NCBI GenBank assembly: GCA_009827205.1 | Contig: WUAK01000030.1 | Location: forward strand, 1 to 15,264 | DNA: 15,264 nt | Reading direction: 5' to 3' | Source of the DNA: Phycisphaeraceae bacterium | Lineage (GTDB): Bacteria; Planctomycetota; Phycisphaerae; Phycisphaerales; UBA1924 | In this document: positions 1 to 6,406 of the stretch, in pieces | Numbering within the stretch: the stretch's first letter is position 1 | How the letters are laid out: each line of letters opens with the position of its first letter | Notes under the pieces: model-generated | Databases searched by the model: none | Told to the model about the DNA's origin: nothing | Seen by the model: the letters and a program-made list of their open reading frames with translations, nothing else | Made by a program: the position numbers and the translations under genes

Positions 1-1
1 C

Positions 2-454
2 CACGGCGATACATCTGGGGTCTGGTTCTTCAGCCTCGACGCGGAGCGCCTGCTCCCTGTGCTGGGCGGGCGCTGGCTCTGGTCGCTCAATTATGTCCGC
101 TCCCGCTTCACGGTCACCGAGGGCGAGCGCACCGATTACGCGCTCACGAGGCGCCCGTCGCGCCGTTGGCCAGAGGGATCAACGCGCATCGTCTGGACGC
201 GGGGTGACGCGCTGCCCACATCCGAGCCCGGATCGCTCGAGCACTTCCTGACCGAGCGCTACTACCTCTACACCAAGAGACGGGGCAGGATCATGTCGGG
301 GCTCATCGATCACGAGTCATGGCCTCTGCGGAAGGCCACGCTCAACGAACTCGACGATTCGCTCGTCGCCGCTGCTGGCATCGAGGTGGAGGGCGAGCCG
401 CTCGTGATGATGAGCGATTCGATCGAAGTGCTCGGTTACAAGCTGAGCACGTAG
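2..454 (+). CDS. DUF2071 (YqjF-like) family protein, C-terminal part
   Basis: The reading frame is open from the left edge, so the N-terminus lies outside the window; about 150 residues are visible, ending in TAG. The visible part starts with the block GVWFFSLDAERLLPVLGGR, then a region rich in charged beta-strand-like sequence, then FLTERYYLYT and a stretch with His-Glu-Ser-Trp-Pro-Leu. These blocks in this order are characteristic of the DUF2071 family (B. subtilis YqjF-like), soluble proteins whose biochemical function is not established. No signal peptide or membrane segment is visible in this part. The gene converges on the fucosidase gene with only three bases between the two stop codons, so there is no room for a terminator between them. 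The family assignment is by recognition of these motifs; no function is proposed. Confidence 0.75.
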   Translation, partial: HGDTSGVWFFSLDAERLLPVLGGRWLWSLNYVRSRFTVTEGERTDYALTRRPSRRWPEGSTRIVWTRGDALPTSEPGSLEHFLTERYYLYTKRRGRIMSGLIDHESWPLRKATLNELDDSLVAAAGIEVEGEPLVMMSDSIEVLGYKLST

Positions 455-457
455 CGA

Positions 458-1819
458 TTATGTCTCGAGCCTTGCGACGCGAACAACGGTGTCCACACCG
501 TACGGGAACCCGGTGGTGTGGAGCGTGACTGAGCCGTCATCGTGCCTCTCGAGTTTGAGACGTTCGTTGTTGTCGAGCCAGCGGGCGCTCGTGAACCGCG
601 CGGGCACACCCGTGAACGTTCTCGCCCCCGCGCCGCGCGGGCCTTCATCCGGCCATCGGTTTGCCGTGGGTGTGATCGAGTGGACGAACAATTCGACGAT
701 CTCGTCATCGGTCTGCGCGCCAACTGTCAAGCCAAAGTCTCTGCCCTGACCTCTGACACCCGTCGGTTTCCCATCGTAGATCGTGCACGCTTCGCCCCCG
801 TGCAGCCTGATCCATTCGCCAACTTTCGCCAGCGCCGCCTTCTCGTAGTCGGGTAGCGCGCCCGACGCCTCGGGCCCGATGTTCATCAGCAGGTTGGCGC
901 CCGCGCCCCGGCACGCGCACAGCAGCTCGATCACGTGCGCCGGCGAGTACATGTTGAAGTCTTTCGCCCCTATCCCCCAGTGGCGGTTGAAGGTTCGGCA
1001 CATCTCGCCAGCGACGTGCTTGGGCCAGCCCCGCCTGTCCAGAGGTTCGGGCTCAGACTGCTCAAACGTTGTCGCATCGATTTCGGGGTGCCCGACCGCT
1101 CCTTCATTACCGATCCCGACGTTGTTGATGATCATCGCCTCGGGCTGGTGCTTTCGGATGACGCCGTACAGCTCGGTCTCTTTCCAGTCGGCATCGGGTT
1201 TCGACCAGTTGCCGTCGAACCAGAACCCGCCGATCTCGCCGTACTGCATGCAGAGCAACTCGACCGAGTCCCGCAGGTACGCCAGGTACGCCTCGAAGTC
1301 GCTTTCGAACCTCTCATCTGTCCAGTCGAGTGTGGTGCAGTACAGCATTGGCAAAATGCCTTCTTCTCTGGAGCCCTCACAGAAGTCCAGCACGAGATCA
1401 CGCCTGGCTGCGGAGTTCGTCACGTCGAACGAGGACAGCCCGCGCGTGTCGTAGAGACTGAACCCGTCGTGATGCCTGGACGTCAGCGTCGCGTAGCGCA
1501 TCCCGGTCTGGCGGGCCGCTCGCGCGATGGCTCTGCCGTTGAACGCATCTGCGGTGAATGTCTTAGCGAGCTTCGCGTACTCATCGTTCGGGATCGCGTA
1601 ATTGAGCTTCGCCCACTCGCCCTTGCCCAGCTGCGAATACAAGCCCCAGTGCAGGAACATCCCGAACGCGAGCGTCTCGAACCTCGCAACGCGCGGCTCG
1701 GGCACGGGCAAGTCGCCCTCGCCCTCAGGCTGATCCGCAAGCACAATCTGCCAGGGGCTCGAAACAGCCAACCCAGATGCGCCCAACGCACCGATCTTGA
1801 GCAGTTCTCGTCTGTTCAT
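458..1819 (-). CDS. Exported alpha-L-fucosidase, glycoside hydrolase family 29
   Basis: The 453-residue protein should release alpha-L-fucose from glycans by the retaining GH29 mechanism. The N-terminus, MNRRELLKIGALGASGLAVS, has a twin-arginine followed by a hydrophobic stretch, so export by the Tat pathway is likely. The catalytic domain shows FGMFLHWG (52-59), SRHHDGF (114-120), GGFWFDGNW (197-205), in which Asp202 is the expected nucleophile, and NLLMNIGPEASG (309-320), all typical of GH29. The acid/base residue cannot be assigned by eye. A short beta-rich C-terminal region follows; there is no obvious carbohydrate-binding module, and the length is normal for the family. The start is supported by GGAGG six bases before ATG, but this site lies inside a hairpin (see 1820-1850). 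Substrate (host glycan, algal fucan or other) cannot be told from the sequence. The gene downstream is convergent and unrelated. Confidence 0.88.
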   Translation of the reverse strand: MNRRELLKIGALGASGLAVSSPWQIVLADQPEGEGDLPVPEPRVARFETLAFGMFLHWGLYSQLGKGEWAKLNYAIPNDEYAKLAKTFTADAFNGRAIARAARQTGMRYATLTSRHHDGFSLYDTRGLSSFDVTNSAARRDLVLDFCEGSREEGILPMLYCTTLDWTDERFESDFEAYLAYLRDSVELLCMQYGEIGGFWFDGNWSKPDADWKETELYGVIRKHQPEAMIINNVGIGNEGAVGHPEIDATTFEQSEPEPLDRRGWPKHVAGEMCRTFNRHWGIGAKDFNMYSPAHVIELLCACRGAGANLLMNIGPEASGALPDYEKAALAKVGEWIRLHGGEACTIYDGKPTGVRGQGRDFGLTVGAQTDDEIVELFVHSITPTANRWPDEGPRGAGARTFTGVPARFTSARWLDNNERLKLERHDDGSVTLHTTGFPYGVDTVVRVARLET

Positions 1820-1850
1820 TGCGTGCCTCCGTGCTCAGCGTACACGGAGG
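1820..1850 (-). promoter_or_regulatory. Hairpin that encloses the fucosidase Shine-Dalgarno site
   Basis: On the minus strand the leader reads CCTCCGTG, a nine-base loop TACGCTGAG, then CACGGAGG, six bases CACGCA and the ATG. The two arms are a perfect 8-bp inverted repeat. The right arm contains GGAGG, the ribosome binding site of the fucosidase gene, at ideal spacing; the left arm contains the matching CCTCC. Four more bases on each side (TGCG and CGCA) could extend the stem across a bulge. There is no U tract, so this is more likely to control translation than to end transcription, although it also lies 25 bases after the upstream gene. Confidence 0.6.
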
Positions 1851-1874
1851 AGTTGACGCACACTCAGCAGTTCA

Positions 1875-2525
1875 TCATCGTCTGCGACGCACAAGACCAA
1901 GACCGGCGACGCCTATCAGCGCCATACCCGAGGGCGCGGGAACGATCGAGAAGCTGTAATCGATGTCACCTCGGCTTCCAACGAATGTGTGCAATACATA
2001 CTCACCCGGCATTAGGACGCCTGAGTATTCCTGCTCGAAGAACATCTGCCCGCCCGCAGTAAACACAACACCAAGAGGCCCAACTAGGGAGAGGGAGCTT
2101 GAGCCGCCATCGTTGTCAAAGAAGCCCGATGCGCTCAGCTCAATAAATGCGGGACTGCTTACCGTTATGTCGATGGTCGTCCGAGACCAAACACCAAATG
2201 TATTCGGCTTGACGGTAAACGACTCGTCTGCCGAGTTTGAACCGCTCCCTGTAAACCTGCCACTCGGCGAGACATGGCCGCTCAGACTTACGTCTGCTGT
2301 TGCCATGTTGAACGCGTCGCCCCCTTCTGCAGTTCTTGCATAAGGCAACAAATCGAGAGTTCCCATTTCAACAAACGACTCATTACCCAGCGAATCACCC
2401 GTATTCGCATCTCTTAAATCAGGTACTTGCGTCTGGAATTGGAGGAACACTCTGCTTACCTGTGCAGCCACAGGTTGAGCAAATCCAGCGAGAGCGAGCA
2501 TACAAACGAAGCCTTTGGTATTCAT
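1875..2525 (-). CDS. Secreted PEP-CTERM-type protein of unknown function
   Basis: The 216-residue protein begins with a Sec signal peptide (MNTKGFVCMLALAGFAQPVAA, cleavage probably near residue 21). The mature part is rich in Ser, Gly, Thr and Phe and looks all-beta, with no cysteine and no catalytic motif that I recognise. The C-terminus has the three-part layout of a PEP-CTERM sorting signal: PAPSG (196-200, a PAP variant of the usual PEP), a hydrophobic stretch MALIGVAGLGLV and four terminal arginines. In families with this tail an exosortase is expected to cleave it; none is encoded here. Base composition is about 45-55% GC, lower than most of the window, and the upstream gap (2526-2615) is about 40% GC. 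It lies on the same strand as the fucosidase, 55 bases upstream of it, but a functional link is not shown. The start is the first Met; its ribosome binding site is weak. Confidence 0.72.
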   Translation of the reverse strand: MNTKGFVCMLALAGFAQPVAAQVSRVFLQFQTQVPDLRDANTGDSLGNESFVEMGTLDLLPYARTAEGGDAFNMATADVSLSGHVSPSGRFTGSGSNSADESFTVKPNTFGVWSRTTIDITVSSPAFIELSASGFFDNDGGSSSLSLVGPLGVVFTAGGQMFFEQEYSGVLMPGEYVLHTFVGSRGDIDYSFSIVPAPSGMALIGVAGLGLVRRRR

Positions 2526-2615
2526 ATGAGTCTCACAACTACGGAATCTTCCAGCAAACGTAAATTACAGAAGATCCAATCATGAAACAAGGACTTGTAC
2601 GTTGATTTACGTGAT

Positions 2616-4106
2616 CTACACGCCCCGGTCGCTGGAACCGAGGTTGTCCAGCTCGTCGCCGTAGCGTTCACGGAGAGGCTCGACGACTTCCTTCAGGAAG
2701 CGCTCGGTCTGCTCGACGCTCCTGCCCACGTATTTCATCGGATCGAGGAGCTGGTCCTCGGTGAGCAAGTGATGCACGCTCTCGAACGCGGGGTCCGCGC
2801 GCAGCCTGTCGATCAGGTCGTTCTCGAGGCCCTCCTGCTTCACGCGGTAGCCCGCTTCCTGCGCGTGCACGCGGATCTTCTCGTGCAGGTCCTGCCGGTC
2901 GCCGCCCGCCTTGACGGCTTCCATCATGATGTTCTCAGTCGCAAGAAACGGCAGCTCGGCCATCAGGTTCTTGCGCACCATCGCCTCGTTCACGACGAGC
3001 CCCGACGCGACCTGGTGCATCAGGTCCAGCGCGCCGTCGAGCGCCAGAAACGCCTCGGGCAGCGAGAGACGCCGGTTCGAGGAGTCGTCCAGCGTGCGCT
3101 CAAGCCACTGAGTCGCGGCGGTGTCGTACGCGTTGCCCACGAGATTCATGACAAACCGGGTCAGCCCGCAGATCCGCTCGCACTTCATCGGGTTGCGCTT
3201 GTAGGGCATCGCCGACGAGCCGATCTGATTCTTGCCGAACGGCTCGTCGATTTCTTTGCGGTTGGAGAGCAGGCGGATGTCGGTGGCTATTTTGTGGAGG
3301 ACAGAGGCGATCGTAGAGAGATTTGAGAGAATAACAGTATCAACTGCGCGCGGGTAGGTTTGCCCCGTCAACATGTACACTTCATCGTAATCGATGACAT
3401 CAAACTTGTTTCGAAACTCTCTTTCAAGAGCATCGACCTTTGCTGCATCACCATTCATAAGATTAAGGAATGAAGCCTGTGTTCCTGTTGCCCCTCGCAA
3501 TCCTCTCAAGAAAATTCTGTAACCCGTGAGCTCATCAACTAGGCCCAAAGACATGTCAACCTCGTATGCGTATCCCGCAAGGCGCCTACCAACAGTGACG
3601 GGTTGGGCAGTTTGATAGTGTGTAAATCCAAGACACGGAACATCTTTGTATTTCTCAGCTTCGGATCCAAGTGACAAAAGAAGTCGGACCAGCTTTTTGC
3701 CAATCAATCCAACGCCATAGCTCAGAATTATAAGATCCGCATTACAAACTACATCCTGGCTCGTCATCCCAAGATGGATGATGGGCCGCGCTTTGGGACA
3801 TTTGTCCCCCCACGCGTGCACGTGCGCCATCACATCGTGCCGAAGCTCGGCTTCGTACTTCGCGGCGAGCTCCAGATCCTCGTCGGTGACTTCCTGGGTC
3901 GCCCGGAGCTCATCGATCTGCTCCATTGACACGAGGGGCTTGTCCCAGTCCTTGGTCACCTCGTGCTGCGCCTCGGCGACGGCGAGCCAGATCTTCCGCC
4001 ACGTCTGGAACTTGTGCCTAGGCGACCAGATCCGGCACATCTCCGGGCTGGCGTTGCGGGCAGCGAGGGGGCTCGTGTACGTGTCGTTTGGGCTCTTGGT
4101 CGTCAT
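2616..4106 (-). CDS. purB: Adenylosuccinate lyase, animal-like type
   Basis: PurB catalyses two beta-eliminations of fumarate: SAICAR to AICAR in de novo purine synthesis, and adenylosuccinate to AMP. The 496-residue protein belongs to the fumarase/aspartase superfamily. Visible blocks are SPLAARNASPEMCRIWS near the start, RHDVMAHVH (89-97), HLGMTSQD (111-118), LGFTHYQTAQ (159-168) with the probable catalytic His163, and the signature loop QIGSSAMPYKRNP (294-306) with the catalytic serine at 297 or 298. ERTLDDSSNRR and ATENIMMEAVKAGG follow. From memory these blocks and the length match vertebrate ADSL (about 484 residues) better than E. coli or B. subtilis PurB. The gene is alone in its direction here. 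No Shine-Dalgarno site precedes the ATG. Codons about 110-272 are much poorer in G and C than the rest (see the segment at 3290-3775), but the frame is intact and key residues are present. Confidence 0.93.
   Translation of the reverse strand: MTTKSPNDTYTSPLAARNASPEMCRIWSPRHKFQTWRKIWLAVAEAQHEVTKDWDKPLVSMEQIDELRATQEVTDEDLELAAKYEAELRHDVMAHVHAWGDKCPKARPIIHLGMTSQDVVCNADLIILSYGVGLIGKKLVRLLLSLGSEAEKYKDVPCLGFTHYQTAQPVTVGRRLAGYAYEVDMSLGLVDELTGYRIFLRGLRGATGTQASFLNLMNGDAAKVDALEREFRNKFDVIDYDEVYMLTGQTYPRAVDTVILSNLSTIASVLHKIATDIRLLSNRKEIDEPFGKNQIGSSAMPYKRNPMKCERICGLTRFVMNLVGNAYDTAATQWLERTLDDSSNRRLSLPEAFLALDGALDLMHQVASGLVVNEAMVRKNLMAELPFLATENIMMEAVKAGGDRQDLHEKIRVHAQEAGYRVKQEGLENDLIDRLRADPAFESVHHLLTEDQLLDPMKYVGRSVEQTERFLKEVVEPLRERYGDELDNLGSSDRGV
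3290..3775. other. Low-GC segment inside purB (mosaic patch)
   Basis: Hand counts give 221 G+C in the 480 bases 3301-3780 (46%), with single 60-base lines at 42-57%. The flanking lines are 57-73% (3001-3300) and 62-65% (3781-3960). CpG falls to 1-5 per 60 bases against about 8 in a flanking line. In a sample of 20 codons inside the patch (about residues 130-149) 8 end in G or C, against 23 of 27 in codons 61-87. Both edges fall in conserved protein blocks (about residues 111-119 and 266-273). The protein reads through without a break. Confidence 0.75.
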
Positions 4107-4120
4107 GAAACACGATAGGT

Positions 4121-4143
4121 CGCGTTTGGAGCATCAAAACGCG
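4121..4143. repeat. Inverted repeat in the purB leader
   Basis: CGCGTTT (4121-4127) and AAACGCG (4137-4143) form a perfect 7-bp inverted repeat around a nine-base centre. It lies in the 134-base gap between the divergent purB and exported-protein genes, 15 bases upstream of the purB start. It could be an operator or a leader hairpin. The rest of the gap has no clear promoter by eye. Confidence 0.35.
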
Positions 4144-4240
4144 GCTCAGATGAAACTGATTCGACCCGAACCAGAAGAACCCCCTACCGGCGCCAATACT
4201 GCGCCAACACACCAACACACAGACAAGGGGAGTTCGCACA

Positions 4241-5023
4241 ATGTCCAACCAGAGAATCAAGCTCACACTCGCGATGGCAGCCGCGCTGCTGGCGGGTCAC
4301 TCGGCATCGCAGGCCTCGGCAACCGGAGCAGCCGCGGGCGCGACCGTCGCGACCGAACTGCCCGATGGGTTCGAGGTCCTCGAGAGGCACGTCGAGGCCA
4401 TCGGCGGCGAGAAAGCCTGGAAGAACATCGAAGGCGTGCGGATGGAAGGCACATTCGATATGCCCAGCTTCGGGCTGACAGGCTCGGTGCTCATCAACAT
4501 GCAGGCGCCCAACAAGCGAGCAATGCTCATCGACGTCGAGGGCATGGGTGAGATCAAGCAGGGCACCAACGGCGTAGTCGCTTGGAACACGCAGATGCCC
4601 GGCACACCCCCGACCATCCTCGAGGGCGAGGACGCCGAGGACGAGATCAAGGAAGCCGACTTCTACGGCGATATCTACCCACGCAAGAAATACGCCTCGG
4701 CAGAAACCGTCGGCACATTCAAGCTCGACGACAAGGACGTGTACAAGGTCAAGCTCGAGACCACCGACGGGGATCACCTCGAAGCGATGTTCGATATCGA
4801 GACAGGCCTCCTGCTTCGACAGTCATTCAAGGCATCCGAGGATGATGCCTCGTTCAGCACCGAGACGCTCTTCAAGTCGTACAAAGACCTCGGTGACGGT
4901 GTCAAGATGGCCAGCGTGCTCGAGATCGTCTCGCCGCAATTCACGCAGACCATCACCATGACCGAGATCGAACTTGACCCCGAATTCGAACCGACAACAT
5001 TCGACCCCCCCGGCGCGCTCTAA
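4241..5023 (+). CDS. Exported LolA-like protein, first of two tandem paralogues
   Basis: The 260-residue protein has a Sec signal peptide (basic MSNQRIK, hydrophobic stretch, probable cleavage after Ala27) and no lipobox cysteine, so it is probably periplasmic. The mature part starts with LPDGFEVLERHVEAIGGEKA (40-59) and has alternating strands with GTFDMPSFGLTGSV (70-83), QGTNGVVAW (107-115), EADFYG (138-143) and a conserved ETGLLLRQ (187-194). This pattern resembles the proteins annotated as outer-membrane-lipoprotein-sorting-like, with a LolA/LolB-type fold, whose role is mostly unknown. True lipoprotein carrier function is not shown. The start is supported by AAGGGGAG at 4225-4232, eight bases before ATG. 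The gene is divergent from purB and is followed by a strong terminator, so it may be transcribed alone. The next gene is a diverged copy. Confidence 0.7.
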   Translation: MSNQRIKLTLAMAAALLAGHSASQASATGAAAGATVATELPDGFEVLERHVEAIGGEKAWKNIEGVRMEGTFDMPSFGLTGSVLINMQAPNKRAMLIDVEGMGEIKQGTNGVVAWNTQMPGTPPTILEGEDAEDEIKEADFYGDIYPRKKYASAETVGTFKLDDKDVYKVKLETTDGDHLEAMFDIETGLLLRQSFKASEDDASFSTETLFKSYKDLGDGVKMASVLEIVSPQFTQTITMTEIELDPEFEPTTFDPPGAL

Positions 5024-5069
5024 ACCACATTCAGTCCGATCCGCGTTTATAAATCAGTGATTCATGTAC

Positions 5070-5093
5070 AATGGGCCAGGACGGCCCATTTTT
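5070..5093 (+). terminator. Rho-independent terminator between the two paralogues
   Basis: AATGGGCC (5070-5077) and GGCCCATT (5083-5090) form a perfect 8-bp stem with the five-base loop AGGAC, and five T residues at 5089-5093 overlap and follow the right arm. It ends transcription of the first exported-protein gene. Only 29 bases separate it from the next start codon. Confidence 0.8.
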
Positions 5094-5122
5094 CGTTTGT
5101 TCTATTCTGAAAGGAACCTTGC

Positions 5123-5884
5123 ATGGCCCCGTTCACGGCAACCCTCGCTGTTGTGCTTGTTGGTTTCTCGGCTGTGCATGAAACCAGCTCGGATGTACCA
5201 GATTCTGCGAACGCGTACGTGCAAACTCTCCCCGATGGATTCGAGATCCTCGATCGATGCGTCGAAGCGATCGGGGGCGAGGAGGCGTACCGCAGACACA
5301 AGAGCGAGATCATGTCGGGCACCGTGAGCATTCCTGCCATGGGTATTGACGGCACGATCGTCGTCCGCCGACAGGCATCGACCAAGACACTTGTCACGAT
5401 CGAACTGGCTGGTCTGGGCGAGGTCACGCAGGGCACCAACGGCGAGGTCGCCTGGTCCTCGGAAGCGGGCCAACCCGCCAAACTCCTCTCGGGACCTCAG
5501 GCCGAGAGCCTGATCAACGAAGCGAACTTCTACGGCCCCGTCGAACCCAGAAAGACATACACCTCGGCCAAACTCGTCGAGACCATCGAGTTTGAAGGCA
5601 TCGAGTGCTACAAGCTCGAACTCGTCACCAGCTGGGGCGACCACCAGGTCGGCCTCTTCGAGGTCGAATCCGGACTGCACCGGAAGACCTCGACGAGGGC
5701 TTCTGAAGGCTCGGATGTCTTCACCACCCACACCACGTACAGCGATTACCGAGAGGTTGACGGCGTCAAACGACCGCACAAGCTCGTTGTCAACGCGATG
5801 GGGATCGAGCAGGTCATCGAGTTCAACGAAATCGAGCTCGGCGCAAAGATCGACAAGACACTCTTCACTCCGCCCAGCAGATAA
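5123..5884 (+). CDS. Exported LolA-like protein, second tandem paralogue
   Basis: The 253-residue protein is a paralogue of its neighbour. Shared blocks, in the same order, are LPDGFEILDRCVEAIGGE (36-53), a Met-Gly-Ile-Asp-Gly strand, QGTNGEVAW, EANFYG, an Arg-Lys-x-Tyr-Thr-Ser-Ala stretch and a charged C-terminal strand NEIELGA. The N-terminus, MAPFTATLAVVLVGFSAVHE, is hydrophobic but lacks the usual Lys or Arg. An in-frame TGA at 5108 rules out an earlier start, and AAGGAA at 5111-5116 supports this ATG with a six-base spacer. The protein is therefore probably exported with an atypical signal peptide, or anchored by it. No lipobox is present. It lies 21 bases before the OsmC gene and probably shares its transcript. 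The function is unknown; a LolA-like fold is inferred from its paralogue. Confidence 0.68.
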   Translation: MAPFTATLAVVLVGFSAVHETSSDVPDSANAYVQTLPDGFEILDRCVEAIGGEEAYRRHKSEIMSGTVSIPAMGIDGTIVVRRQASTKTLVTIELAGLGEVTQGTNGEVAWSSEAGQPAKLLSGPQAESLINEANFYGPVEPRKTYTSAKLVETIEFEGIECYKLELVTSWGDHQVGLFEVESGLHRKTSTRASEGSDVFTTHTTYSDYREVDGVKRPHKLVVNAMGIEQVIEFNEIELGAKIDKTLFTPPSR

Positions 5885-5905
5885 CGCACTCTCATACGAT
5901 CACAC

Positions 5906-6376
5906 ATGCCCGAGCACGCATACAACATCTCGATGACCTGGACCGGGAACCAGGGAACCGGCACATCGGACTACGACGCGTACGAGCGATCGCATGAGTT
6001 CCGCGCAGAGGGGAAACCAGCCATCCTGGGCTCGTCGGCGCCCGAGTATCGGGGCGACTCGTCGAAGTACAACCCAGAAGAGCTGCTGCTCGCATCGGTG
6101 AGCTCGTGCCACATGCTGTGGTATCTCCACTTGTGCGCACAGGCCGGCGTCATCGTGAAGTCGTACAGCGACGCTGCGTCGTGCGAGCTCAAGCTCTACC
6201 CCAACGGGTCGGGCGAAATCAGCCGTATCGAGCTCAAGCCGGAAGTCACGATCGATGAACGATCAGACAAACGGCTAGCGAGGTCGCTGCATCACGATGC
6301 GGGCCGGATGTGTTTCATCGCGCGATCACTGAAGTGTAATGTCGAGCATCTCCCGGAAATCAGAACCGAGGGCTAG
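5906..6376 (+). CDS. OsmC-family thiol peroxidase
   Basis: The 156-residue cytoplasmic protein belongs to the OsmC/Ohr family, which reduces organic hydroperoxides with a pair of cysteines. The N-terminus has WTGNQGTGT (12-20), then HEFRAEGKPAILGSS (30-44), then the helix NPEELLLASVSSCHMLWYL (56-74) carrying the first catalytic cysteine, Cys68, and MCFIARSL (135-142) carrying the second, Cys136. Spacing and length fit the family. The phrase SSCHMLWYLHLC marks a subgroup seen in many environmental bacteria rather than E. coli OsmC itself, so I give no gene symbol. It starts 21 bases after the second LolA-like gene and ends 30 bases before the ECF sigma gene, which suggests cotranscription and a link to stress control. 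No ribosome binding site is visible. The family is certain; the natural substrate is not. Confidence 0.88.
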   Translation: MPEHAYNISMTWTGNQGTGTSDYDAYERSHEFRAEGKPAILGSSAPEYRGDSSKYNPEELLLASVSSCHMLWYLHLCAQAGVIVKSYSDAASCELKLYPNGSGEISRIELKPEVTIDERSDKRLARSLHHDAGRMCFIARSLKCNVEHLPEIRTEG

Positions 6377-6406
6377 CCGCCCACGGACAGGTGGTACGAT
6401 CGACGC

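Noticed and set aside
935..2062. Long plus-strand reading frame of 375 codons opposite the fucosidase
   Set aside because: It is antisense to a convincing GH29 gene, has an Arg/Val/Leu-rich composition typical of GC-rich shadow frames and shows no domain.
458..2525. Polysaccharide utilisation locus around the fucosidase
   Set aside because: Only one glycoside hydrolase is present, with no sulfatase, transporter or regulator nearby; the neighbours are unrelated.
2587..2598. Short palindrome ACAAG-GA-CTTGT after purB as a terminator
   Set aside because: The stem is five base pairs with a two-base loop, and only two T residues follow it on the minus strand.
2616..4106. purB as a pseudogene or broken by the low-GC patch
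   Set aside because: The frame is open from end to end and all catalytic blocks on both sides and inside the patch are present.
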